In this document: piece after piece, positions 1 to 6,635 of the stretch
Numbering within the stretch: the stretch's first letter is position 1
Layout: each line of letters opens with the position of its first letter
Assembly: GCA_900763965.1 (NCBI GenBank)
Contig: CAAFMG010000151.1
Location: 1 to 19,542, forward strand
Direction of reading: 5' to 3'
Length of the DNA: 19,542 nt
DNA from: an uncultured Oscillospiraceae bacterium
GTDB taxonomy: Bacteria > Bacillota > Clostridia > Oscillospirales > Oscillospiraceae
Notes under the pieces: model-generated
What the model saw: only the letters and a program-made list of their open reading frames with translations
Told to the model about the DNA's origin: nothing
The model's database searches: none
Position numbers and translations under genes: made by a program

Positions 1-834
1 ATGGTCAAGTATTGCAAAGATTTGATAAACTCCTTGAACGAAAATGCAGTCTCGTCCGAAGCAATTGAAGCTGCCGTTTCTGCATTTGCTTCCCTGTCAG
101 ATTCACAAAAGAGAGAAGTAAAGAATGGTATTTCCGATCCCGAGCAAATCATCGAAAATGCATACATAGAGTTGACAGTTTCTTTGATTTCGGAAATCGA
201 TTACAAAAGCGGTATGCCCTCCACGAAGACACTTCGCACCCTGATCAACGCCGTAACGGCTTATGAGGATCTGGATCCGGAGCAAAAAGAAAAGGTAACA
301 AACAGCGCTTTACTTGAAAAAAGTCTAAAAGCCTTCAAAAAATTCAGTGACAGCCGAATCAAGACAGACGCGCGCTATGCAAAACAGCAATACATTTCTA
401 AGTGTCAGGATGTTGATTATAAAACCCTGATCGATTATCCGAAAAGTTCAAAGGGAAAGCAGATCATGCTGAAAATAACCATTGACCATACAGAGAATGG
501 ATTCTTTTCAAACTCCATCCAGGCCAATGTAGACGGAAACACAGATAAGCCCGTTTTCCTGGAGGATAACCGCCAGGTAAAGGAACCGACATTGAAGGTC
601 GGTGATGTTCTGACAATTTATGGAGCCGCCGATGGTGTCGAGCAGGTCTCCATCACAGAAGAGAATAGCGGCTGGTTCGGCTCAAACTTTATGAGCAAGA
701 AAACCGGGGAGTATGCCGTTCCGGTTGTAAAGATCATTTACACGGATCAGGAAAGCCCATACGAATCCGAGCATCCGATAGATCCCCAGCAGGAAGAAAT
801 GATCTCAGAGCTTTTACAGATAATTGCAGAATAG
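1..834 (+). CDS. Unknown protein, probably 5'-partial at the window edge
   Basis: The frame is open from the first base and stops at 832-834 (277 residues visible). An ATG is the first codon, but no upstream sequence is available, so the true start and any signal peptide or zinc ribbon may lie outside. The first ~120 residues are charged and helical with no membrane span. Around residue 130-160 is a segment beginning ISKCQDVDYKTLIDYP and continuing with a Lys-rich KGKQ stretch; it resembles the C-x-x-x-x-Y-K-x-L/I...P...KGK pattern of small beta-barrel-like domains in Clostridia envelope proteins (inference from memory). The gene lies 12 bp before the DUF4230 gene on the same strand, so the two are probably co-transcribed. 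Codon use is AT-richer than in most of the window. Function not assigned. Confidence 0.75.
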   Translation: MVKYCKDLINSLNENAVSSEAIEAAVSAFASLSDSQKREVKNGISDPEQIIENAYIELTVSLISEIDYKSGMPSTKTLRTLINAVTAYEDLDPEQKEKVTNSALLEKSLKAFKKFSDSRIKTDARYAKQQYISKCQDVDYKTLIDYPKSSKGKQIMLKITIDHTENGFFSNSIQANVDGNTDKPVFLEDNRQVKEPTLKVGDVLTIYGAADGVEQVSITEENSGWFGSNFMSKKTGEYAVPVVKIIYTDQESPYESEHPIDPQQEEMISELLQIIAE

Positions 835-846
835 AGGTAGAGAAAA

Positions 847-1449
847 ATGAAGCTAACCAGCAAATTGATAGCCATCGCCTTATGCGTGGTTATAGTCGTA
901 GCAGGCGGATTTATGGCGACCCGCATTTTCTCGGCAAACAAGGCAGAAGCACAAACATCCGTCAGTGATATCGAAGGAAAAATTCAGGATATTGGCGAAC
1001 TGTCCACGGCAGAATATGTCTATCAAATCTCATCGGTAATGGATAAGGCAGGTCTGACCCTCCCCGGAAACATTAAAATCACCTCCAGCAAAGTCATCTT
1101 CAGCTATGAAGGAACCATTAAAGCGGGGATTCAATTTGGTAAAATTCAAATTGACATCAACACAACGCAAAGCCCCGCAAAGGTTTATGTACATCTTCCG
1201 GAAGCAGAAATTTTCAGCAACGAGCTAAACAACGATTCTCTGAAAGTTTACGACGAAAAATACAGCAATTTTAACAAAGTCTCCTTCAAAGATGTAAATC
1301 AAAGTCAGAGTAATTGCAAGGAGCAAGCTCGCAAAGCTGCGTTGGACAGCGGCCTTCTGGAAAAAGCATCTGAAAATGCCCAAACCATGATTCGCTCCAT
1401 GCTCTACGGATTTCTGGATAGTGAAAAATACGAAATTGAATTCTATTAA
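847..1449 (+). CDS. DUF4230-type membrane-anchored protein
   Basis: This is a 200-residue protein. Residues 1-30 form a Lys-initiated hydrophobic segment (AIALCVVIVVAGGFMA), a signal anchor or signal peptide. The rest is extracytoplasmic. Its central beta-rich part carries features I associate with DUF4230: ELSTAEYVYQ, then GTIKAGIQFGKI, then LPEAEIFSNEL and VYDEK, followed by an Ala-rich C-terminal helix. The family has no established biochemical role. The start at 847 follows a GAGG Shine-Dalgarno (833-836) that overlaps the end of the upstream gene. A strong terminator follows at 1478-1517. The gene shares the AT-rich composition of its upstream neighbour. Family call is moderately sure; function unknown. 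Confidence 0.8.
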   Translation: MKLTSKLIAIALCVVIVVAGGFMATRIFSANKAEAQTSVSDIEGKIQDIGELSTAEYVYQISSVMDKAGLTLPGNIKITSSKVIFSYEGTIKAGIQFGKIQIDINTTQSPAKVYVHLPEAEIFSNELNNDSLKVYDEKYSNFNKVSFKDVNQSQSNCKEQARKAALDSGLLEKASENAQTMIRSMLYGFLDSEKYEIEFY

Positions 1450-1477
1450 GAAATCTGTATAGGTTTCTCCATAAAGC

Positions 1478-1517
1478 CCCAGGCAAGTGCACCGTCTGCA
1501 CCTGCCTGGGTTTTTTT
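1478..1517 (+). terminator. Rho-independent terminator
   Basis: A 14-bp stem (1478-1491 with 1497-1510, one A-C mismatch) has a 5-nt loop CCGTC and is followed directly by seven T residues. It ends the two-gene unit from the left edge. The leftward NUDIX gene stops 11 bp beyond it, so it may also work weakly in that direction, where the tail is only CTTTA. Confidence 0.92.
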
Positions 1518-1527
1518 CTTCAGGGCG

Positions 1528-1929
1528 CTATTCTTCCAGCCCCTTTTCAATCTTGGGGATCAGCAGCCGGTCAGCAGGAAGCCAGGGGACGTCCCACAGG
1601 TGTTCCCGGTTCAGCCATTTGGCGCCCAGAGCCTCCTTGAGAACCAGGTGCTCCCCGGTCAGATCGCACCAGTAGCAGTCCATACACAGGTGGAAATCCG
1701 GATAATCGTATTCGATCACCCCAATGCGCTCCTGCACCGTGATTTCTGCTTCCAACTCTTCCCGGATCTCCCGTTTCAGTGCCTGCTGGGGTGTCTCCCC
1801 CAGCTCTACCTTACCTCCGGGAAATTCCCACTGGCCCTGATAGGGGCCATAGCCCCGGGCCGTCGCCAGAACGCAGCCGGGGACCCGCTGAGAGCGGATC
1901 ACTGCGGCCACTACCATTACCTGCTTCAT
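1528..1929 (-). CDS. NUDIX hydrolase, MutT/8-oxo-dGTP diphosphatase type
   Basis: This 133-residue protein has the MutT layout. A beta-strand start (MKQVMVVAAVI) is followed by WEFPGGKVELGE and the NUDIX box G39-x5-E45-x7-R53-E54-I-R-E57-E58. These residues bind the divalent metal and activate water for hydrolysis of nucleoside-diphosphate-X substrates. The usual Gly after the REUxEEx core is Glu60, a variant I believe occurs in MutT/CTP-pyrophosphohydrolase-like proteins. The usual role in this family is sanitising oxidised dNTPs (8-oxo-dGTP or 5-methyl-dCTP); substrate cannot be told from sequence. Length is normal. The start is fixed by GGAGGAAC directly upstream. It has its own near-consensus promoter at 1996-2024 and is divergent from tetR. 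Confidence 0.9.
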   Translation of the reverse strand: MKQVMVVAAVIRSQRVPGCVLATARGYGPYQGQWEFPGGKVELGETPQQALKREIREELEAEITVQERIGVIEYDYPDFHLCMDCYWCDLTGEHLVLKEALGAKWLNREHLWDVPWLPADRLLIPKIEKGLEE

Positions 1930-1995
1930 AGTTCCTCCTCAACACATTCCCGGGATGCCATACCTGCCCCGGGCTTCGATATATGTATCACCGGG

Positions 1996-2024
1996 ATTAT
2001 ACCCCCGCTTCTTTCGGATGTCAA
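1996..2024 (-). promoter_or_regulatory. Sigma-A promoter for the NUDIX gene
   Basis: Read on the minus strand, TTGACA (2019-2024) is followed by a 17-bp spacer and TATAAT (1996-2001). Both hexamers are perfect consensus. The predicted leader is about 60 nt to the ATG at 1929. Confidence 0.9.
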
Positions 2025-2082
2025 ACAGAAGTGCCCAATGGGTGATTCACAAATTGTTTGCATTTTATGCAGGAAAAAAGGG

Positions 2083-2110
2083 TTGACAAATTCTGCTGCC
2101 ACGATATAAT
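2083..2110 (+). promoter_or_regulatory. Sigma-A promoter for tetR
   Basis: TTGACA (2083-2088), a 16-bp spacer and TATAAT (2105-2110) form a near-ideal promoter. It excludes ATG codons at 2058 and 2109 as tetR starts, because they lie upstream of or inside the promoter. The -10 box abuts a palindromic operator candidate at 2110-2122. Confidence 0.9.
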
Positions 2111-2122
2111 GAACACTGTTCA
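2110..2122 (+). promoter_or_regulatory. Candidate TetR operator, copy 1
   Basis: The perfect palindrome TGAAC-ACT-GTTCA (5-bp arms, 3-bp centre) starts on the last base of the tetR -10 box and covers the expected transcription start. Binding there would block transcription, the standard autorepression geometry for TetR-family genes. The same palindrome with centre ATA recurs at 2748-2760. Assignment to this TetR is inference. Confidence 0.7.
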
Positions 2123-2138
2123 GATTGGAGGCGAGGGT

Positions 2139-2696
2139 GTGAACACAGTGATAACATCCAAAGAAGATATCCTGAAAACCAGCCGGGAGCTGATCCGGCT
2201 GGAGGGGTGGTCTGCCATCAGCATCCGTTCTGTGGCAGCAGCCTGCGGGGTGTCCGTTGGCTCCATTTACAACTACTTTGATTCCAAAGCCGAGCTGACC
2301 GGTGCCATTGTGGAAAGCGTGTGGCGTGAGATCTTCCACCGTCCGGAGGATGTGTCCATCTTCCAGGATGTTTGTGCCTGTGTGACCTGGATCTATGACC
2401 GGATGTCCTATGGACGTGAGCAGTACCCCGGGTTCTTCGCCCTGCATTCCATTGGCTTCCTGCGGGAGGATCGCTCTGACGGAAAAAAGCTGATGCAGCA
2501 GACCTGGCAGCACATTTTGCAGGGACTTTGCACTGTGCTCAAGCAGGATACCAGGATTCGTCCCGACGCCTTTACCCAGCAGTTCACCCCGGAAAAGTTC
2601 GCTGATGTTCTTTTTTCCCTGATGCTCTCTGCCCTGCTGCGGCAGGATTACGATCCCACCGCCGTGCTGGAAATCATCCGCCGAACCCTTTATTAG
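2139..2696 (+). CDS. TetR/AcrR-family transcriptional regulator
   Basis: This is a 185-residue regulator starting at GTG 2139, 7 nt after GGAGG (2127-2131); starts farther upstream would fall in the promoter. The N-terminal helix-turn-helix (about residues 28-47: SIRSVAAACGVSVGSIYNYF) is a textbook TetR recognition region, with the YNYF(D)SKAEL continuation. The remaining ~130 residues are the helical ligand-binding/dimer domain (TetR_C type), with no recognisable ligand signature. The gene lies upstream of two membrane-protein genes and shares a palindrome with them. It probably represses itself and those genes until an unknown small molecule binds. A 9-bp inverted repeat overlaps its stop codon. 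Confidence 0.92.
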   Translation: MNTVITSKEDILKTSRELIRLEGWSAISIRSVAAACGVSVGSIYNYFDSKAELTGAIVESVWREIFHRPEDVSIFQDVCACVTWIYDRMSYGREQYPGFFALHSIGFLREDRSDGKKLMQQTWQHILQGLCTVLKQDTRIRPDAFTQQFTPEKFADVLFSLMLSALLRQDYDPTAVLEIIRRTLY

Positions 2697-2704
2697 GGTT
2701 CGGC
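2680..2704 (+). terminator. Hairpin over the tetR stop codon (weak terminator or processing site)
   Basis: A perfect 9-bp stem, GCCGAACCC with GGGTTCGGC, has a 7-nt loop containing the tetR stop. No T tract follows directly; a six-T run is 29 nt farther on. It could attenuate read-through from tetR into the membrane-protein genes, or protect the mRNA 3' end. Confidence 0.45.
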
Positions 2705-2747
2705 CGCAGAAAAGCTCACAGAGGGAAAAATCTTTTTTACCACAAAC

Positions 2748-2760
2748 TGAACATAGTTCA
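2748..2760 (+). promoter_or_regulatory. Candidate TetR operator, copy 2
   Basis: The palindrome TGAAC-ATA-GTTCA is identical in both 5-bp arms to the site on the tetR promoter (2110-2122). It ends 19 bp before the ATG at 2780. I see no convincing -35/-10 pair here: CATAGT inside the palindrome is a possible -10 but lacks a good -35. The controlled promoter is therefore uncertain. Confidence 0.65.
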
Positions 2761-2779
2761 TTCAAAAAAGGTGGATTTC

Positions 2780-3181
2780 ATGAAAGTAAAACGCAACACA
2801 TTGCTGCTGCTCGCCTGCCTGGTGTGGGGCGCAGCGGGCTTCAACATTCTGCGCATCGGCCTGATGACCTATCCACCCTACCGGGGTATCGGCAGCTACC
2901 TGCTGTCGCTGCTGGTGTTCACGATTTTCCAGCTGTTTATCTTTGGCAAGCTGGTGATCAAACACCGGGCAAGAATCGGCGGCTACGCCCAGGAGGAGCG
3001 GCATTTCTTCCTGAAATTCTTTGACGGAGAATCCTTCGCCATTATGGCTGTGATGATGACCGGCGGCATTGCTCTGCGCTCCAGCGGCATCGCCCCGGAG
3101 CGGTTCATTGCCGTGTTCTACACCGGTCTTGGCGCTTCCCTGCTGCTGGCAGGACTGCGATTTGGCTATAGCTTTGATTAG
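2780..3181 (+). CDS. Small integral membrane protein, TetR-linked
   Basis: This 133-residue hydrophobic protein has about four predicted membrane segments (near residues 7-28, 40-58, 84-100 and 107-126). A short cytoplasmic-looking loop, KHRARIGGYAQEERHFFLKFF, lies between the second and third. The ATG at 2780 is chosen over GTG 2771 because AAGGTGG (2768-2774) is then a correctly spaced ribosome site. No catalytic or transporter motif is evident and I do not recognise the family. It is followed 55 bp later by a larger membrane protein, and the candidate TetR operator lies directly before it, so the pair is probably induced together when TetR is released. A role in efflux or envelope stress is a guess from context only. 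Confidence 0.82.
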   Translation: MKVKRNTLLLLACLVWGAAGFNILRIGLMTYPPYRGIGSYLLSLLVFTIFQLFIFGKLVIKHRARIGGYAQEERHFFLKFFDGESFAIMAVMMTGGIALRSSGIAPERFIAVFYTGLGASLLLAGLRFGYSFD

Positions 3182-3236
3182 GCGGCATTCTCCGCCCCCA
3201 AGGATATACATGAAACACATAAAAGGAGTTTGACTT

Positions 3237-3899
3237 ATGCAAGCAATTGTAGAAACCGTTTTTGATGCCGTCTATCTGGTATCTGTTATCACCATCGGCA
3301 TCCTGATGATCCACGGCAGCAAAGGAAACAACCAGTTCCGCCTGTTTGGCTGGATGGCTGTGGTTCTGGGTGCCGGCGATTCCTTCCATCTGGTGCCCCG
3401 GGCCCTGGCTCTGTGTACCACGGGCCTTGAAAACTTCACCGTGCCTCTGGGCATGGGCAAGTGGATCACTTCTGTCACCATGACCGTGTTCTATGTTCTG
3501 CTGTACTATGTATGGCGGCAGCGTTATCAGGTCACCGGCAAGAAGGGGATCACCGCTGCTGTCTACGGCCTGGTCGGTCTGCGTGTGGTTCTGTGCATGA
3601 TGCCTCAGAACCAGTGGCTCAGCGCCAGCTCTCCCCTGTCCTGGGGTATCTACCGCAACATCCCCTTCGCCCTGCTGGGCCTGCTGGTCATCATTCTGTT
3701 CTACCAGAGTGCCAAGGAGCATGAGGACAAGGCTTTCCGCTGGATGTGGCTGACCATCGTTCTGAGCTTCGGCTTCTATATCCCTGTGGTTCTGTGGGCT
3801 GACACCATTCCCATGATCGGTATGCTGATGATCCCCAAGACCTGCGCCTATGTCTGGACTGTCCTGATTGGCTACAATGCCATGAAGGCACAGCAGTAA
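3237..3899 (+). CDS. Polytopic membrane protein (about seven spans), TetR-linked
   Basis: This 220-residue protein is dominated by hydrophobic segments: the N-terminal VYLVSVITIGILMI, then WMAVVLGAGDSFHLV, VTMTVFYVLLYYVW, AVYGLVGLRVVLCM, FALLGLLVIILFY, WLTIVLSFGFYIPVVLW and a final helix near the C-terminus. Polar or charged residues in membrane regions (GDSFH around residue 47; WAD near 183) could form a functional centre. I do not recognise a named family. AGGAG about 10 nt upstream supports the ATG at 3237. It is the last gene of the tetR-linked unit, ending 18 bp before a strong terminator. Confidence 0.85.
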   Translation: MQAIVETVFDAVYLVSVITIGILMIHGSKGNNQFRLFGWMAVVLGAGDSFHLVPRALALCTTGLENFTVPLGMGKWITSVTMTVFYVLLYYVWRQRYQVTGKKGITAAVYGLVGLRVVLCMMPQNQWLSASSPLSWGIYRNIPFALLGLLVIILFYQSAKEHEDKAFRWMWLTIVLSFGFYIPVVLWADTIPMIGMLMIPKTCAYVWTVLIGYNAMKAQQ

Positions 3900-3917
3900 T
3901 TCCCCTCCATCTTTCAA

Positions 3918-3956
3918 AAGTCGGATCCGAGCCCTTTGGCCGGATCCGGCTTTTTT
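3918..3956 (+). terminator. Rho-independent terminator
   Basis: A long stem (3918-3933 with 3938-3953, one G-U and one A-C) contains CGGATCCG in both arms and a 4-nt loop. It ends in a six-T run at 3951-3956. It closes the tetR-linked unit. Confidence 0.93.
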
Positions 3957-4066
3957 GCATCCCGCCCCAGACGCACGCCGTTTTTGGTAATATTTCACAA
4001 AATCCAGCCGTATATTTCTTCACGCTCAGGAGGAAAAGCCTAGAAACATCCACCATTTTATGATAT

Positions 4067-4072
4067 TATAAT
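4067..4072 (+). promoter_or_regulatory. Possible -10 box for the DUF5067 lipoprotein gene
   Basis: TATAAT lies in an AT-rich stretch 104 bp before the lipoprotein start. No good -35 hexamer is seen at 16-18 bp (best is AAACAT-like). The gap 3900-4175 otherwise contains the terminator above and a small inverted-repeat element at 4102-4154; I see no gene in it. Confidence 0.4.
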
Positions 4073-4101
4073 AGTGCATTTGATGATTATCCGCATTTTT
4101 A

Positions 4102-4154
4102 GGGCATCACCCCATCCATGGAGCGAATGCCGCCCCGCCCATGCCGTGCTGCCC
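4102..4154. repeat. Short inverted-repeat element, possible internally deleted relative of the 5372-5534 MITE
   Basis: The left end TAGGGCATCACC (4100-4111) matches the MITE left end TAGGGCAGCACC at 11 of 12 positions. The right end GCCGTGCTGCCC (4143-4154) matches the MITE right end GCGGTGTTGCCC at 10 of 12. The two ends can pair over about 14 positions with three mismatches. A TA dinucleotide flanks the left side only. The element lies in the 5' leader, ending 22 bp before the lipoprotein ATG, so it would put a hairpin just upstream of the ribosome site. Confidence 0.45.
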
Positions 4155-4175
4155 GCATTGATAGGAGGGAAGATT

Positions 4176-5252
4176 ATGGAAAGGAAATGGAAACGACTTC
4201 TGTGTCTGCTTTTTGCCGCGGCCATGGTTCTTGGCCTTGCCGCCTGCGGCGCAGACAGCAGCACAAGCGATCCCAACCGCATACAGCTGGAGGAATACAC
4301 CCTGCTGTATAAGGATGCCTGCATCATGGAGGATGCGGAAGGCCGGGATGCCCTGGTGCTGACCCTGGATTACACCAACAACAGCAAAACATCCACCACC
4401 TACCTCTGGACCGTCACCGAAGCCGCCACCCAAAAGGGAAATCCCCTGGACTTTGTAGACATCATCACCGATACAGCCTCCTTTGCCTCTCTGATGGACA
4501 GTCAGATGGTCGAGGTGTCCCCCGGTGCCACCCACGAAATCCACACCGCCTTTGTGCTGGCAGGCGCCGATCCTGTGACCATAAAATTTGAGCAGATCAT
4601 TGGCAAGAAAAGCGGTAAGATCACCGTTGACCCCGCCGCCCTTCGCCGCCAGGATCCCGTCGTATCCCCCGCCCCAGCCGATGACCCGCTGCTTTCCTGG
4701 TGGAACGGCGATTGGTACGGCTGGTGGATGGCTGTGGACTGCACCGGCACCTACGCCAATCTGGAGGGAAGCTGGTGGGACTGCATGGCCGAGATTGAGA
4801 TCGGCAGCGATCAGGTGGGCCTGGTGAAGATCTGGGATGAGACTTATCCTGTGGAGCAGCCCCTGTGCCACGCCGTTGTCAGCCTGAACCCCGCCGGAAC
4901 CGGCCCCCATGGCACCCTGTATGCCGAGGCCGGGTGGTTTGTCAATGCCGATTTGGTACACGCCGACTGGATCGTGGATCCGGCTCTGGCAGGCCGCTTT
5001 GAGGGCTATGACAATGTCATCTGCATTGACGGCAGCTATACCGCCGATGACGGCACCAGCGGCCTGACCTACTACATCTACCTGCGGCCCTGGGGTCAGC
5101 TCTGGGATGACATTGCCCAGGAATTCCCCGATGATATCCCCCATTACTACGAAAGCTGGTATCTGCCTCTGGTGCAGGCAGGCCAAAGTGCCCCAGAGCG
5201 CATCGGCCCTGAGAAGCCCGCCGATACCGCCGCCCCCACCATTGCAAGCTAA
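4176..5252 (+). CDS. Lipoprotein with DUF5067-like domain
   Basis: This is a 358-residue protein. Residues 1-24 form a lipoprotein signal peptide with Lys/Arg at the start, a hydrophobic core and lipobox LAAC, giving acylated Cys24. Residues ~31-150 resemble DUF5067, an Ig-like beta sandwich of Clostridia lipoproteins: LVLTLDYTNNSKTST, then VEVSPGATHEIHTAFVL. A Pro/Ala linker (VSPAPADD) leads to a Trp-rich C-terminal region starting SWWNGDWYGWWMAV and ending near PHYYESWYLPLV. This second region recurs in surface proteins of gut Firmicutes, without a known function to my knowledge. The start follows GGAGG (4164-4168) with 7-nt spacing. It is the first of three consecutive genes for envelope proteins on this strand. 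Confidence 0.88.
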   Translation: MERKWKRLLCLLFAAAMVLGLAACGADSSTSDPNRIQLEEYTLLYKDACIMEDAEGRDALVLTLDYTNNSKTSTTYLWTVTEAATQKGNPLDFVDIITDTASFASLMDSQMVEVSPGATHEIHTAFVLAGADPVTIKFEQIIGKKSGKITVDPAALRRQDPVVSPAPADDPLLSWWNGDWYGWWMAVDCTGTYANLEGSWWDCMAEIEIGSDQVGLVKIWDETYPVEQPLCHAVVSLNPAGTGPHGTLYAEAGWFVNADLVHADWIVDPALAGRFEGYDNVICIDGSYTADDGTSGLTYYIYLRPWGQLWDDIAQEFPDDIPHYYESWYLPLVQAGQSAPERIGPEKPADTAAPTIAS

Positions 5253-5274
5253 GCACCCAACCCCCTTTCTCTGT

Positions 5275-5296
5275 CCCGCCCCCGCAAGGGGGTGGG
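5275..5296 (+). other. GC-rich hairpin between the two lipoprotein genes
   Basis: A 9-bp stem (5275-5283 with 5288-5296, one G-U pair) is closed by a GCAA tetraloop. No T tract follows, so it is not a standard terminator. It lies 22 bp after the first lipoprotein stop and could stabilise the upstream mRNA 3' end. Confidence 0.5.
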
Positions 5297-5335
5297 ATCC
5301 TGCGAAGGTCGTTTTCCCGAAAGGATGTGACAACC

Positions 5336-6616
5336 ATGCGCCGTTTTTCCCGGATGACCGCCGTTTTTCTAGGGCAGCACCGCATAATTCGGCAAGAGAC
5401 AGCAGCGAGAGATTTTGTTCCAAGATATAGTTTGGAAAACGCAGGAATACTTTGTGTATTTCAAGTTTTTCAAACTGCAAGATTGGGGCAAAAGATCCGC
5501 TACTGTCCGCAGACGCAATTGTGCGGTGTTGCCCTAATGCTTCTTTTGATCCTGCTCAGCGGATGCCAGGCCCAGCAGCCCCCTGCCCTGTCTGCCCCGG
5601 CAGAGGAAATTTCTGCTGCTTCCCAGGTGCCAACAGCACCCTCTTTCGCCCCTATGGAGGATCTCCCTGTAGATCCTGCCGCCGAAATCGACCTGGACAC
5701 GCTGCGTTCTGCCATTGCTGCCAGAGATATGCGCTTTGGTTACATTCTCCTGGGATATCTGTCTGACCCGGCACCGGAAGATCTGACCCCCTGGCTGTGG
5801 GAAAACGCGGAAACCACATTGAAGCAGTACCCCTTTCTCCGGCAGATCCCGGCAGAGCGGATCATCAACCAGGAGGGTTTTCTGATTTGTCTGGTTCCCA
5901 GCGGTGAAAACGATACTCTGGCCATCAACCAGGTTGACCTTACCACCCCGGATCGCACAAACGCCCAGGTGCTTTACCGGTCAGAATCCGGTGAGCCGGT
6001 GCTGCTGTTCCTTCCGGAAGCCGTGCCGGATCTGGAAGTCCTCATCACAAACGACCAGGGAGATACCTGCCCCTGGTATCCCATGGTAGGGGAAAGCGGC
6101 TGTCTGGTTCCCTGCGTTGCCGGTGCTCGGTGTCTTTCCTGGGATTTTACCGATTACCCCTTCCCGGAACTGAGCCTGTGGCTCCTGGACGGCTGGCTGG
6201 GCCCGTCGGCTCTGGGGCTTTCCGGCAGCTCCGATCAAGGGGAATGCTGGTTTACCTTCAGCCCCCAGGGCGATATTTCCTATTCTCTGCTGTTCCGCAG
6301 GGAGGAAGAAAACGCCGGTTCGGTGGATCTTGACTGGCAGTATGTGGATCAGGACGAGCCGGAAGCCCAATGGAGCGGCTGGTGGAGCCTGGCAACCTAC
6401 CCGGATCAGCCCAGCATGATCACCCTCTCCCTTTCTCTGGTGGGCGGCCGCAGCCGGGAGACCACCGACGGTCCCTTCTATCTCAGCGACACCTACCCTG
6501 CCCTCTTCAGCGCCAACGCAGAGCGCCTGGTTCTGGCAGAGGGACTTCACGGTGTTCTGCTGCCCTTCATGTCCGAGGATGCCCCCCTGACCTGGCTGGG
6601 GCTGCCTGTGGGTTAG
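5336..6616 (+). CDS. Lipoprotein gene with a MITE-like element inserted in the signal-peptide codons
   Basis: The open frame encodes 426 residues. AAGGA (5321-5325) about 10 nt upstream supports ATG 5336. The first 12 codons (MRRFSRMTAVFL) and codons from 68 on (MLLLILLSGC) together would make an ordinary lipoprotein signal peptide with lipobox LLSGC. They are separated by 55 codons (13-67) contributed by the palindromic element at 5372-5534. The mature part (about 350 residues) begins with a Gln/Pro/Ala-rich linker and has acidic, Trp-rich segments such as QWSGWWSLAT; I do not recognise a family. The ancestral protein would have been 371 residues. With the insertion, acylated Cys becomes residue 77 and export may be impaired, so this may be a pseudogene or an altered protein. 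An alternative start, ATG 5537, has no ribosome site. Confidence 0.72.
   Translation: MRRFSRMTAVFLGQHRIIRQETAARDFVPRYSLENAGILCVFQVFQTARLGQKIRYCPQTQLCGVALMLLLILLSGCQAQQPPALSAPAEEISAASQVPTAPSFAPMEDLPVDPAAEIDLDTLRSAIAARDMRFGYILLGYLSDPAPEDLTPWLWENAETTLKQYPFLRQIPAERIINQEGFLICLVPSGENDTLAINQVDLTTPDRTNAQVLYRSESGEPVLLFLPEAVPDLEVLITNDQGDTCPWYPMVGESGCLVPCVAGARCLSWDFTDYPFPELSLWLLDGWLGPSALGLSGSSDQGECWFTFSPQGDISYSLLFRREEENAGSVDLDWQYVDQDEPEAQWSGWWSLATYPDQPSMITLSLSLVGGRSRETTDGPFYLSDTYPALFSANAERLVLAEGLHGVLLPFMSEDAPLTWLGLPVG
5370..5536. mobile_element. MITE-like palindromic element with TA target duplication
   Basis: The element body is 5372-5534 (163 bp), flanked by TA on both sides (5370-5371 and 5535-5536). 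Its terminal 18 bp (5372-5389 and the complement of 5517-5534) match at 16 positions, starting GGGCA[G/A]CACCGCA. The similarity continues inward: ACAGCAGCG with ACAGTAGCG, TTTTG with CAAAA, and AGTTTGGAAAAC (5429-5440) with GTTTTTCAAACT (5465-5476). The apex is GGAATAC/GTATTTC around a TTTGT loop. The whole element can thus fold into one long imperfect hairpin. It encodes no transposase. TA duplication and small size fit a non-autonomous element moved by an IS630/Tc1-mariner-type transposase (inference). Body plus one TA is 165 bp, exactly 55 codons. Confidence 0.85.
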
Positions 6617-6635
6617 CGATAAAAATCTAAGAGGA

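Noticed and set aside
2058..2138. ATG 2058 or 2109 as tetR start
   Set aside because: Both precede or overlap the -35/-10 of a near-consensus promoter. GTG 2139 has an ideal GGAGG.
4107..5480. 457-codon open frame on the minus strand
   Set aside because: It is antisense to the DUF5067 lipoprotein, whose signal peptide, lipobox and ribosome site are convincing. The frame is Gly/Ala/His-rich with no domain, typical of a GC-rich antisense shadow.
5537..5539. ATG directly after the MITE-like element as a new start for the second lipoprotein
   Set aside because: No Shine-Dalgarno precedes it; the upstream bases are the element's inverted end. The resulting signal peptide would lack a positive N-terminus. 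It cannot be fully excluded.
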